64,000 nt of DNA from Phytoseiulus persimilis (lineage: Eukaryota > Arthropoda > Arachnida > Mesostigmata > Phytoseiidae). Location of the stretch: positions 38,808,745 through 38,872,744 of the forward strand of contig CM075102.1 in NCBI GenBank assembly GCA_037576195.1. The letters run 5' to 3'. Within the stretch, counting starts at the first letter, position 1. Each line of letters begins with the position of its first letter. Of the stretch, positions 1 through 11,853 are shown one piece after another. The notes beneath the pieces are model-generated. The model saw only the letters and a program-made list of their open reading frames with translations. It was not told the DNA's origin and did not search any database. The position numbers and the translations under genes are program-made.

Positions 1-2962
1 AAGTGCTGAGCTGTGGCCCGAACCGATCCGGCTCGATCGGGGCTCGCAGCCTCCGCAGTCTGCAAGGTTCTCGTTCGTTCCTACTGCCCTGGGTTCATTC
101 TCCCATTTCCTCGTTTTTTTCTGTCTCCGCTCCTCTCTACATAATATCTAGAGACCTAACAAGTAAGTGACTGCATCACTCTCCGGTCGACAGTCACTTC
201 TTTCTCGGGAATGAGGCCCTGAGGCAGCGCTTGTTTATGTCAACTCAGAGAATGGCTTTCTACGATACGGCTCTTTCCTTTCCCTCTTCCTCTCCACTCT
301 CCCCAAACCGAGTACCATTTGCCGTTCTTCGATCAGACGTCTAACACTCCTCAAACGCCCAGCGCTAGTGTTAGTGGACCCGGCGATTCGGAAACGCACA
401 CATACAGGGCAATGTCCTCTCCACGTTTTCAGACATGTGGTCAGGGTCTTCCACAATAAGATGATAACACAGAATGAGATGAGACATTGAATGTCCGGTG
501 CTTGTCAGCTGAGGTCTCGACATTCGAAGAAATCATCCGTATTCGAACAAAACCGACGAGCCGAGTGGTCCGAGCACTATGAACCTAAGGTGCAGAATCG
601 CTCTACCATGTTCATTTTGTCAGCGAAAATATAGTAGGAGGGCGACCTGAGGGGGAGAGGGAGCCTGTGTGCAAAATTCTCATTGAACCACCTGATGAAT
701 TTCGTCGTTATGCAGATGAGGATCACCTCCGTGGCAGTAGAACTTCGTGCCGTATCTCGGACACAGGAAACCGTGGCGAAAACGGAGTCTTTCTCGAAGC
801 CGGTACTTGTGGCCCGTGATGCCGCCACGGCGAGTGCGATCCTTGGGAGAACAGGTAAAAACCTCGGCTCTCGAGGAAACGGGTCACTCGGGGGACAAAC
901 CGTTCCGACCATTGAGGAGCGTTGTCGATAATTCCGTCAATCTGAGCTCGAAGCACGGTACAAGCAAACGAGAAGAGAACAATCAAACTTTCTCCAAAGC
1001 AGAGAAACGACAGATCTCACGGAAAAATATACCCACCCCTAATTGAAGGGACTGCGAGCGGAACCATCACTTTCCGTGAATCAAGAAAGAAAAGACTAGA
1101 CGGAGCTGGAGGACCACATCTCTTGAACTTCCGAACGTCCAGGATTCGTTGCTCAGGGACGAGAACAATCAATTTAGATGACCACATGATGTTTGGGCAG
1201 TGATCCGACCCGGTGGAAAATCTTATTCCGCAGGGCTGCCCCGTAAGATGAGGAAGTCAGACTACTTGGAACTAATAGAGTTTAAGCTAATCTTGGGCTG
1301 GAGACGTCATATTTTAACACGACAGCTCGATTCCATCAAGAGGAAATCCCAATCCTCTTCGGGTCTTGCTCCGAGAATCGAAACCGCCCTCTTCGGGCAT
1401 GTGCCGGAATACACATCCGAGGGGGAGGGGGAGAAAATAATAGAACCTTGGAAATGGATTTCGAATGCGCTTCCGACCTCCAACCGCTGACGCTTCAGCC
1501 TGGACATGGCTTTGGATCAGAAATCTGCCACTCGACGAGTTGCTGGAAGTGTCAAATCAGGCTGCCATCTTTACATCAACGGAGTCCGAATCGTGCGCAC
1601 GTGAGCAGTCTCCGGGTCACTCGGCCGACCGCAAACTCGGGCCGAGGCGTTCTCGGTTCGGTGGGATTACTCCCAAGACGAGAGTGCGACGGGAGGAGCG
1701 AAGCAAAACCGTCTTCGTAATGAAAGGTGGGGTGGCAATGATCGCGGTCGTGGTCACAGAGGCTCTCATAACGATCGTTAGGCGGACGGTCTTGCAGGCG
1801 ACCAGCAGATCCTCGAGTCAGTTAGCACAGCCATTGCAAAATGAAACTGGCGACGGATGACATCATTCAACACGAAACGGAGCGAGCGCCAAATGAACGA
1901 TTCAGGAAGGAGTATCATGCATGGATCCAACGGATGTATCGGTGGCTGCTCGGAGGGGCGGATAAACGTTTGGCGTCAACGATACCGCGGCATCGTGTTC
2001 CGGTCGCGAGGAGGAATGTAGCGACTCAAATCCTCGGCCTCGTCTGCGGATGGAGTGATGATATGAAGTTACGCTCGAAGGGGTCCACGCAATCAACGGC
2101 TCTCTGGATTGAAGCTGTGGGAAATGGCTTTTCTTACAGCGTTCAAGCAGTCTCGATCCCTCTCTCACGCCACAGCATTCATTCTGGATTTATCCCAGAA
2201 GTTCTCCCTTGGCGCGGCGGGATCCTCATTCGAGACATATCCGTAGTGGGCCACGAAGCGAATCAGTAAGCCGCCGAACGTTTCGTTCCCTCTATTTCGC
2301 ACGTCTGATCCGGCTTCCGATTTCGGTTCCGGTTTCGCGCGCAGTCCACATGCCGATCACGTTAGTAGTTCGAGCTCGGAAGAGCCCAGATAGTGCACGA
2401 AAGACGCAGCCCGGATAAAGTCGCAAAAAGGGAAGATGGAAAGCCTTGTGACCGGTCCTCAGAATACGAGCGTTGCCATTTCCCGATTCGCAGGTGAGAG
2501 CGGGGGATCACCGCCTAAGAGACTATGCATAGCCGAATCGTAGCGAGTTAGGGCCAAGGAGAACAATTACCATGAGGGAGCCCTATGAGTCCGACTTTGA
2601 GGGGGTGCCCATGATCTTGCCGGCCCTAAACACGGCCTCTGTGAAGACAACGGCGTTGCACTTTCGATTGAGTCCGAGAAAAAACTCGGATCGGAATTTG
2701 ATGCGTCCCACTTTGCTGTTTTGGCCGAGATTAGTGTCAAGTTTTTACTATGTTTGCAGCTGGGCGTGGTCAACCTGCTGCTGCTGGTCTGTCGGACGCT
2801 CGCATTTTCGGCGAGCTCCACCCGAATGGGAGCCTAACTTCAACAATAGTTATGGCTAGCCATATCCCTCCTCTTCGGTCCACGTCCAAGGCTCCAATGT
2901 CGCAAAATCAAACTAGTCTAGGAGACGATGGGAATCTCCGAGTTTTTGCGTCGCTATCCTAC
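1..2962. other. Left flank, no supported gene
   Basis: I see only short overlapping open frames on both strands, none with a recognisable domain, a chain of consensus splice sites or a signal peptide. The only structured element nearby is the inverted-repeat element that begins at 2963. A gene with very short exons could be missed here. Confidence 0.5.
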
Positions 2963-3190
2963 GAGTGCCCGTCAACCGGGCCAAGGCGTCACCCGCCGAG
3001 CGGACCGGCAGCCAGCGAATTGAAGCAGGTCAGGGAGCTCGCGTGAGGTTCGGTTAGGGCTCTGGCGAGCCAGCGTAACGTAAGCCTGGCTGCACCGACG
3101 CCTACTGGCGCACTCCAAACTGTGCACGCCGGATTCGGTGGGGGCAGGCTGAGGCCCCTGTTGACGACATGGCCCGGTTGACGCGCTCCC
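2963..3190 (+). mobile_element. hAT-like MITE, copy 1
   Basis: This ~228 bp element has imperfect terminal inverted repeats of about 30 bp: the left end GAGTGCCCGTCAACCGGGCC pairs with the reverse complement of the right end, which carries GGCCCGGTTGACGCGCTCCC. Its interior aligns along its whole length with the reverse complement of 11854-12057, including the shared blocks CCGAGCGGACCGGCAG and GGCCCCTGTTGAC. It has no coding capacity, so any movement would need a transposase from elsewhere. The hAT assignment comes from the 8-bp target duplication of the other copy; I see no clear duplication around this one (flanks TATCCTAC and CACGCAGT), so this insertion may be older or rearranged. Confidence 0.75.
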
Positions 3191-3952
3191 CACGCAGTAG
3201 TCGAGAACTTTGGATTCGCGCAAACGAGACAGGGAAGCCATCCCTTGAGAAGACGTCACCCGTTCCACGCACTCCAGCTCAACATACGGGAACTCCTCGT
3301 TGGAAGTTGTCAACACCACACGTACATTTCAGATTGAGATCACACCCCCAGTGGCTCGAGAAAAGACGATGCACCATGGGGTGCACTGGATTGAGCGGGT
3401 TCACACAGGCTGGAGACGTGATGCGGCCCTGTCGACTTTGTCCAGGACTTTCTTGCGGTTTTTCCGTCCGTATTCATCGCACTTGAGCTCACACTTGCCG
3501 TAACAGCTCATGCGATTTTCCAAATCAGCGACAAGGGGATGTCTACGACGACGAAATCCCGAAGAAGAGACAGCTTTCCTACATCGCACAGAGGGAGGAA
3601 TGATCAAAACGATGAGATGTGAGACGGTCGGGGAAATGGCAAGGCCGCGCGAACCCTCCCGTCGGAATCAAAATGCTTCCGTTGAAACATGGCCATCTTA
3701 CAAGCTTCCCAATTTTTTCCAGGAAATGATTTTTCATAACGATGCCCCTCGTTGCGAGAGTCCTACTAGAATCATCGACCCAGTACTCGGATCAGCGGGG
3801 GGAGACCGGACGTCGGAATCGAAAAAAAGTCATATTTGATAAATTACTTCTTGTTAGGCGATTTCAGAGAAACACCATCCGTACAAATAGGAATCCCCGC
3901 CGCCCTATGAGAAGAACAACAGATGCCGAACTATCAGGCTGATCCAATCGAA

Positions 3953-3958
3953 TTTATT
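3953..3958 (-). terminator. Poly(A) signal of secreted peptide gene A
   Basis: AATAAA on the minus strand, about 60 bp after the stop codon at 4019. Gene B has AATAAA at the same distance from its stop, which supports both gene ends. Confidence 0.75.
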
Positions 3959-4018
3959 ACTCCTATGGATTCACATTTAATCTTCCAGCATTTCTCTGAC
4001 GCTGACGCGAGTGACACT

Positions 4019-5046
4019 CTAGAAAGGCACGTTGAAACTAACACCGTGCTCGAGGGCCTTCTTGGCGCCTTTCTCGATAATCCTGCCAACCTTCTTCAGA
4101 CCCTGGAACGCATTGCGTTGATATTGCAATGTGGTGATTCAATTGCGTCATGTTCAGAGGAACAAGATCCCCGCGCAAAGGCAAAGGGTGGGATAACGTT
4201 TGAGAATGTGTCGAGGGCGGCATCTTCAAACGGTCTCTCAGGAGTCAAAGGCTCGCTGGAGGCAGAATCGCTCGCAGAAATTTCAGTCGTGGGAGAAAAA
4301 CACGCTCCTGTCAAAAATTATTCCCATGAACGCCTTACCTTCCTGATTTTCTTGAAGAAGTAGCTGCCGTCATCGACCGTCAGCTTATTGAGGTTCTCAT
4401 AAGCATCAGCGAGACCTTGGAACTCTTCGACGCTCAATCCAGTTCCGCGGTCGAGCGCGGCGGAGGCAGGTCGGATCCGGACATCAACCTTGATTCCCTG
4501 TGGGAGACACTCTTTGATTCAATTGCTCGGCTCGCTTCCCAACAGAACGGCCCATGAGCACGACACATATTCGATGGAAGCTGGTGTGAGAAGAAGAGCA
4601 TTACCCTCTTGATGGCGCGTTTGATCTTCTTGAGGAAGTAGAGCTGACTTTCCGAGGCCGTAGCTTCCAGGACATCGAGACTGCGGACGGCTTCATTCAG
4701 ATCGTCAAGAGAAACTTCATCCGAGGCATCCTCATCTTTCCTGTATGAGAAAGAGCGGTGAGATTGTGGGGAGGAAATGAACAAAGGGACTATCGGCTCA
4801 TTCGGGAATTGGAGCATTTTGCTTGAAGTACGATTCCACCACCCACTTCACTGGCACAGCAGCTGGAAGAGAGTTTGAAAATTAGTTACGGCGAGGATTT
4901 CGTTCCACGGAACCATTCGAGCTCTACGAACAATAGATTTCGGGATCTGAAGCGAGAAATCGGGATCATCGCTGGAGGTGCCTGGTCGCATACTTACAGC
5001 TGAATACCACAAGGGCGAAGACGACGGCGAGAGGCAAGAACTTCAT
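4019..5046 (-). CDS. Secreted cationic peptide precursor A (cecropin-like segments)
   Basis: Five exons: 4998-5046, 4847-4862 (16 nt), 4605-4740, 4339-4497 and 4019-4102, giving 147 residues. The start MKFLPLAVVFALVVFSSA is a signal peptide, cleaved probably after SSA, so the product is secreted. The chain then alternates acidic stretches (KDEDASDEVSLDDLNEA; LSVEEFQGLADAYENLNKL) with basic amphipathic ones (YFLKKIKRAIKR-GIKVDVRIRP; YFFKKIRK-GLKKVGRIIEKG). The second basic stretch resembles the cecropin pattern (aromatic)-KKI-(basic)-VGR-I. Exons 3 and 4 end in basic residues and the next exon begins with Gly, so dibasic processing could release peptides. Gene B at 9757-10772 has the same exon phases and lengths to within one codon. 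All introns are GT-AG; the exon 2 donor is GTGGGT. TATA box and AATAAA are listed separately. A defence-peptide role is my inference; no named family is proven. Confidence 0.8.
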
Positions 5047-5100
5047 CTCGAATGACAATCGAGAGGGAACTCTGGATGGCGTTGGGACACGAACGCAGCC

Positions 5101-5108
5101 TTTTTATA
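5101..5108 (-). promoter_or_regulatory. TATA box of gene A
   Basis: TATAAAAA on the minus strand, inside CATATAAAAAGGC, 55 bp before the ATG at 5046. Gene B has the same octamer at exactly the same distance. This implies a short leader of about 25-30 nt and strong, focused initiation. Confidence 0.8.
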
Positions 5109-8100
5109 TGCAAGCAAGGGTCTTGAATCACACTGAATTCCTTCCCGGATTCGCCGCATTATCGATCAGCCTGAAAGGATCAACCCTACCGGGATTAACC
5201 TTTAACGTATAATGCAGAGTTATCCCATCGATTGGAACAACTCAGCAGGGACTGCGTCTTGAACAACTTCCACACCTCAAGCTTGCTTTGGATACAGGTT
5301 CGGATTCTCTCTACGCCTCCCTGGTCTGATAGGCTCGGTTTCGTGCCGAGTCCTCCTCGAGTATGCAACTTCATCCATCAGAGCTCTCATTCGCTCAAGC
5401 AATAGACGTCAATGTCTCTGAGTACTCTTACTGAGATATCCTGAGATATCTAAGAGAATCCCCGAAAATCGGTCTGTATTAGAACGGTTTTCCACACAGA
5501 TTCAAGAACAGTATTATCCCATCTCAGTCGTTCAAGCGGACACGTTGATGATCTTGAGCGGATGCATGGGTATTTTGGATCATGAAAAGCGATCCCGTTG
5601 CGGTCATTCCTCACCGCTCTTCGATATCAGCACGGAAGCGATTCGTGCTGCTTGGCGATTAGTGTTTGCCAATGCATCGAGTTTTCGAATTATCGCCGAT
5701 AGCTCCTGCGACCACTGCCTCAGTGGAGTCGTAACCTCGTCGTATCACATCGACACGCTATGGTTGAACTCCACGGTGTTCAACTTATGCGGGTCGCAAT
5801 ATCAAGTGGGAATACATTGAAGCTTACGTGGCCTCCGTTTCAGTCAACTTGGCGTCAGACACCATGTTTGGTGTCAGCCATGTGTCGAAGTTCAATCAAC
5901 GTCCGTTTCACGCGCGTGCAATGCCGAGGATCCACCCCATTTCGTTTCTAGGTGGGTCTAGGGATGGGCAGGGTGATTCTGATTCATCACCTCTTTGAGG
6001 GAAGCATGATGTCAGAGTACCCCATCCCATAGTAATTAGAAAAAATACATTGAAATCTGGGAGATAAGATCCTTCTTCTTCAACCATAAATACACCCTGA
6101 ATTCACGGTCATCAATGAAATCCTCGAGATGTGGCATTCCTCTCTAATATACGAAAAGTTGCTTCATCGTGTTGAATTATCAGGATTCACCTGCGTGCAC
6201 ACACGTAGAAGTTCCAGAAACGTTTTCAGTCAGGAAAGTAGTCCCTTATCTTCCAGAATTTAGAGTACTTCGACAGTGATCGGTGCGTCATATTGAACCA
6301 TGAACGATCGATAGAGTGTTGATTGTTCATCAATCTCTTAATCCACCTATTTGTCCCCGGATTATCAGACGGTGATCATCGACTGATGCCTAAGCCCGAG
6401 AGCCCTTCTCATAAGGCTATATCACTCGAGCTTTATCATGACGAGGGGCCAGCGCGGCTGCATGCAGGTTATGGACCCCTTGATTGTGACTTTTGAGTTC
6501 TTTCACGTCTCACGACTGCTGATCGGATCATTCAAGATTTCCTGATTGATGAGTGATCCGCTCAACGCACATTGGAAATGCGTACCCTCCAGCCTGAGCG
6601 TTGATAGGGGTTTGTGTGCTTGGTATCACAGATAGCTCCACTTGCTATTACCAGAAGTTTGTCGTTGAAAGCTCATACGATCGAGGCTCTACTGTCGCTT
6701 TTTCGGAAGAGAATTTTCACATTTCCCGAATTTCGGCGCGCGACGGTCGTTGGGCTTGACTTACGTATATCGTCGCATTTTTATGATATGAGTAGACGCG
6801 AAGAGAACCTTGCACGGTGAGCAGCCGTTTCCAGAGAACGGATTTCTTAGATGAGACGCCTCGAATACCCCCTACGGCAAAGAGACGTTTTCCTCGAGCG
6901 GCTCATGTGCCGCTCCTCCGGAGGAGGATTTTTACATTTTTCGGATTCAGGCTCGCAGCGGTTGTCAGGCTCGTCTCTTGTGTATCGCCTAGAAAACCAT
7001 CTATATCGTCGAAACAGGTGAAATCGTGGTTTCAAGGCGTAGGAAGCCCCATATGGCGATCAACACGGAGGAGTTGAGATCCAGGAAGACTGTCTCTGGC
7101 GGAGAGGATCGGTGCAGTCTGGATATCGAACAAGCTGCAGATCCGATTGTGTGTCGGGTCTCTGGCTTACCCATGAGCGGTTCAAAGCAGAGTTTCTTAC
7201 CTAAACTGACTCCCAAATATTCAAGTCATTATCTCCTACGGAGCAGCGGGGCAAAAATGAATCAAAGGGTTCGTCATGAATCATTCGCTGAGGTTTGGCC
7301 GAGGTTCCGCTGTGTCTGGAGATCATACAATCCGATTCGGGGAAGTTCAGCAGCACATTGTTTTGCCAGTGAGAGACATCAGTGAGGGTGACCTCAATCA
7401 CCTTGGAAACGATATCCTCGACTCTCCTCGACCCGAGTGAAACCCTCCCGCGTGCCTCCCCAAGATTGGTCAAACTCAGAAAAGCATACTTTTGGGATAC
7501 ACGGAATGACCCATGAGTTCCAAACGCGTTGAGCTGCCTGCTTGCCGAAGCATCCAAACCCAACATAACTGACGACCAAGAAAGCGTATCAAACTTGATG
7601 TCCCAGAAGGGTGACGAGGTGTACAAGATCGAAAATATGGCCGTTGTGGTGAGCGTTTCACGGCGGGATCAACCTGACTCCTGCGGCCGATGTACGTCCA
7701 TCATCTCTTGCGATAGCGAGATTTCGCGAGGAAACCGGAAGTAGGCTGATTTTTTTTATTCTCTGCTCAAATCGGAGAGGTCAACACCGCGAGAGCGCTC
7801 TCTGATCCAGCAATCGATTCCAGTACCCAGCGATTCGGCATATTGGGCTGTGCGGCTCGCGGATGGCTTGTCTCGAAATGCCTGACATCGCGTTCCTCGT
7901 TGTTGGGACCGGAATCTTCATTCAATCACTTCATTCGTACGGTCCTTCCTCGACTTTGGTCGGTAATTGGTACCCGCGGGAGCGACGCAAGTCGAAAACC
8001 GACGTTGGTCGAATTCACGGTTCTTCCATATCATCACGGAGGTCTGAGATATATATGACCAGGCCACTGAAACCCATTTCGGGCGGCGAAACCACTCCTG

Positions 8101-9696
8101 AGGAGTTGAAAACATGTGGGAGTAAGAAAAATGGCCCGAAAGAAAGGAAATGAGGTGAGCCGGAATATTCGCTGGACTCCGAGAGAAGAGACCACCCAGC
8201 GCAACACTTGTACACACTATGGAAGAGGTCAATGCTGAATTGAGAAATCCCATCAGTGGATAGCTGGCAACGGCTCACGTATGAGTGGTACGACTTGGAA
8301 CGCGCCCGAATCGAACGCTCTCGTGGCGGCAGGTCCTTCAAAGCCGGGCTATGCGTCGCAGTTCTGAAACGCAATAACGCGGAAATTCTATGACAAAATA
8401 GGAGCTCCGAAGAAGATGGACTACGACGCACCTTCCCGACTCAGGGAAGTTTAAGACAGCGTGAGTCATAGATCCTCATTCCACGGTCTCAGGCAACGAA
8501 TCTCTTGATCAATGAACGGAACCTGGATCGAATTCTCTCGTCCAATTTCTCGAATCTCCTCGACCGCAGAGACGGCCCAACGGAACCACGATAACAGACG
8601 TATGAAATCTTAGTACCTGAACCCGGAAAAGCAAGTATCGCTTGAAGAAGTCAGTCTGACGCGGATGAAGAACGGCACTCACGACGCATTCACTCTCGAC
8701 AACGTTTTCCATGGAGACCTGTAGGCGATGCCCTCATTGGCACGCCGAGGGTTAGCTGAAACTCTACTCGAATTTCTTTCTCTCTGTCTCTGTTACTCCT
8801 TTTGAGGAATTGTGATCAAGTTACGACGGAGATTCTGCGGCATGAGCGACAGAACATAGGACCTCTGACCGCCGATAACTCCGATTTTCTGGCTTTGGGT
8901 GACATTAAGATCCTCGATCCTATCGTCATCCAACCGATGCCTTCTGCAGAGGCAAATCCTGGAGAGCAGGAGGAGGAGAGCTTAAACGCCTCTGTGTAAG
9001 AGAAAAGGAAATGGAGAGAACCCTGGAACTACGAAAGACTGGCGCTAACCGCGCAAGGTGATGAAGCTCATCCAACGTCTCGCAGACCGAATTACGGAAC
9101 CAAACTCCCAGAATGTCAAGAATGACGATCTCCGCGGTGGACATGAAGCTAGACGTGACAGTGAAATGATCTGGGGACCCTCTGAGTCTCTTCCTGATGG
9201 TGGTGGACGCCGCCGGACTGACGGATGCCCTGGTAAACTGGTGCAAGATTTGTCTGCTTTGCTTGTTGCCTCGTGATTCTCGCAGAAGCACATGAGTTTT
9301 TCAGTTCAGGGCTACCCATGAACAGCCCCGCTCGAAGTAGAATACATGGCAGTTTCATGAGCAGTGCTGAAGAAGAAGTCCTGCTCTGAAGTCGTGGAGG
9401 ATCTGATGTGACCGCTGACGAATACATCACCCTTTGCAACTAGAATGCAGAGCTCAGTAGTTTCTCATTCTTGTTCGGCAGTCGTGAAGATGAGACTCCC
9501 TCCGACTCGGCCAAGAATTTTTTTCCGAAGACCCGCAAGCCTGGAACATCGTGAAGCGGACCACCGACCCCAGCTTGTCCGAGGAATCATTTGCCCACTC
9601 CGGCTGGTCCGGAAAATGGTCAAAGCCGACTCACGAGGGGAGCCACTCTCCCGTAAGTGAAGGAACAGCCAAATCTCCGGATCAATTTCGTCCCAA
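5109..9696. other. Spacer between genes A and B; unresolved open frames
   Basis: No gene can be assigned. Several minus-strand stretches read like protein and sit beside possible splice sites. One is 7201-7626 (141 codons, including RRVEDIVSKVIEVTLTDVSH). Another is around 8926-9291 (including VTSSFMSTAEIVILDILGVW). A third is a short run near 8670-8715 with an acceptor before VSMENVVESECV and a GTGAGT after it. On the plus strand, 8802-8999 is also open. I could not join these into one reading frame or match them to a family. A 10-bp direct repeat, CTGAGATATC twice, lies near 5431-5450. Confidence 0.3.
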
Positions 9697-9702
9697 TTTA
9701 TT
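9697..9702 (-). terminator. Poly(A) signal of secreted peptide gene B
   Basis: AATAAA on the minus strand, 55-60 bp after the stop codon of gene B, matching the position of the signal in gene A. Confidence 0.75.
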
Positions 9703-9756
9703 CTCTTCTTCAATCGAACTTCGTATCTGTTTGTGGACGCTGACAGAGGTGAAGTT

Positions 9757-10772
9757 TCAGACACCCATGGCGTCACGAACTTTGCGTTCGAAGGCTGCCT
9801 TGCCGATCTTTTCGACGATTCTGCCGGCCTTCTTCACGCCCTGGAACGGATGCTATAGGATCAGCCGACCGAAGCGATGTGATCTCGAGTCGCGCCATTC
9901 GACTCAGTTACGTTCGGAGCCGCCGATCACACTTCATATGCTCTCATGGTGATGTGGTGGAGTATCCTCCCTCGAGATTGTTGGGTGATTCAAAGTGCGG
10001 ACGCGCCGAGAGAGATCAATCGTCAAAAAAAATCTCATGCGGCAGACTGCGGTCAGAAGCTTACCCTCTTGATCCTCTTCCATAAGCCGTAGGATTCACC
10101 AGAAGGCATCATCTTTTCAACTCTCTCATAGGCGTTCGAGAGATCTTCCAACTCTTCGAAAGTCTGATCGGTTCCGCCATAGATCTGTGCGATGGCGGGA
10201 CGGATCCTGACATCAACCCTGATTCCCTGTGTGAGACTCTTTTTCACTCTCTCGCTCGGTCCACGGGCTCTGCCAGGACGTGCTCTTATCACGACACGTA
10301 TTACCGATGAAGGTTAGAAGTGAAAGTATTACCCTCTTGATGCCGCGTTTGATCTTCTTGAGGAAGTAGAGCTCGCTTTCCGAAGCCGAAGCTTCCATAA
10401 CGTCGAGACTTTGAAGGGCTTCATTCACATCGTTGAGGGTCAGTTCATCCGAGACGTCCTCATTCTCCCTGTTGATGATACAGCGGTAATATATTGAGGG
10501 GAAACAGACAGGATGTTTAACAGAGAAAATATTGGTTCGTTTGAAAGTCGGAGCACTGTGTACGGAGTGCGATGTCACCACTCACTTCATCGGCGCAGCA
10601 GCTGAAACAGAGCATTGATACGAGTTACACCGAGGAATGTTTCCTCAGCAAGAGATCGAGTCACAGTGAGGGTATGAATGAGAACCGAGGATCTCTGCCG
10701 GAAAAGTCCGGTCTCATACTCACAGCTGAATGCCACGAGGGCGAAAACCGCGACAGCAGACAAGAACTTCAT
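9757..10772 (-). CDS. Secreted cationic peptide precursor B (cecropin-like segments)
   Basis: Five exons: 10724-10772, 10586-10601 (16 nt), 10333-10468, 10065-10226 and 9757-9840, giving 148 residues. The signal peptide is MKFLSAVAVFALVAFSSAAP. As in gene A, acidic segments (NEDVSDELTLNDVNEALQ; QTFEELEDLSNAYERVEKM) alternate with basic ones (YFLKKIKRGIKR-GIRVDVRIRP; YGLWKRIKR-GVKKAGRIVEK). The last basic block has the Trp, KRI and GR-I positions seen in cecropins. RIKR before Gly fits a furin-type site. The 27-residue last exon carries a net charge near +5 by simple count. All introns are GT-AG with good donors. It has its own TATA box and AATAAA, so it looks like a live gene. Gene A is the clear paralogue and a dead copy lies at 13931-14163. 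The antimicrobial role is inferred from charge, amphipathicity and precursor design. Confidence 0.8.
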
Positions 10773-10826
10773 CTTGGTTCACAATGGAGCGGAAACTCTT
10801 GATGACGACGGGTTGTGAGTGCAACC

Positions 10827-10834
10827 TTTTTATA
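10827..10834 (-). promoter_or_regulatory. TATA box of gene B
   Basis: TATAAAAA on the minus strand within TTGTATAAAAAGG, 55 bp upstream of the ATG at 10772, identical in sequence and spacing to the box of gene A. Confidence 0.8.
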
Positions 10835-11853
10835 CAAGAGCGTTGGTCTCGGATTGCATCGAGGCATTTTGATGATTCCTAGCCTTATCGGCTAGATTAC
10901 GAGGACTGCCGGATCGGAGCTTCCAGGGGTTAATTCCGGGATCAAGCTTTCAAGTATGAATCCACGTTATCTAGTTACGATAGCGAGTTTGGATCAAACT
11001 GCTTCCCAATCACGCACTTATTCTCGGTCTAGGCTGATAGCGCGTACAGTCAGAGCTCGCCAAGAAGTTCACCTGTACTTGTAGAGCAGGATCTGGAGAT
11101 TCTCACTTTTGGAACGATCGCGAATTATATTCATGAGCAGTGACACGAGGACAGGGTCACTTCTCGTCTCGTTCCTGACTCCACAATTCCTCATGAGAGC
11201 CGCATCAGCACGGTGCGTTTCACTCAGAAAATGTGCGCAAAACAAGTCCGAGATTCATTTGAGTCGCTCGCAGGCCAATCATTGAGAGTACCGTCAGAGT
11301 ACCATCGAGAGATGTCATCCCCCAAGACCACAGTATTCGTTCGAGCTCGTTCTGATATCATTCTCGAATGCGGGCAGCGTCCTACTGCATTTCCCAGCTT
11401 TCAGCTGATCCCACATACGGGCATCTTGACGCTTGCGACTGGCCGTTTCGAGACTCCACAGCAGGAGTCCAAGGGAGCGTGCACACGAGCGTTGAATTTG
11501 TTATTGGACTCAGAACCGCTTGGAGGTGCTCCTCGGGGTATTTCGAGAGCTTCACTCATCCGTTTCGCTCAGTTTATTTCCACCTCGTTTGTCGAAGGCC
11601 ACAAAACTGCTCGGGCTGGTCTTCTTATGCATGCTTATTCGGAAAAAAAACTAGAACTTTGTCTCGTTGACGCAGCGCATTACAGAATGGAGGTTCGAGC
11701 ACACTTTCATCCATGCGAAAGAACTTTCAGCCGACCTGATCGGAGGAGCAGATTCATACGGTCACGTGAACCAACCAAACTACACCTTGTTAATAAAACA
11801 AGGATCCCTGCATGGCAGTGGCCGAAACTTGCTTTCTCAGGAGGACCTTCCGC

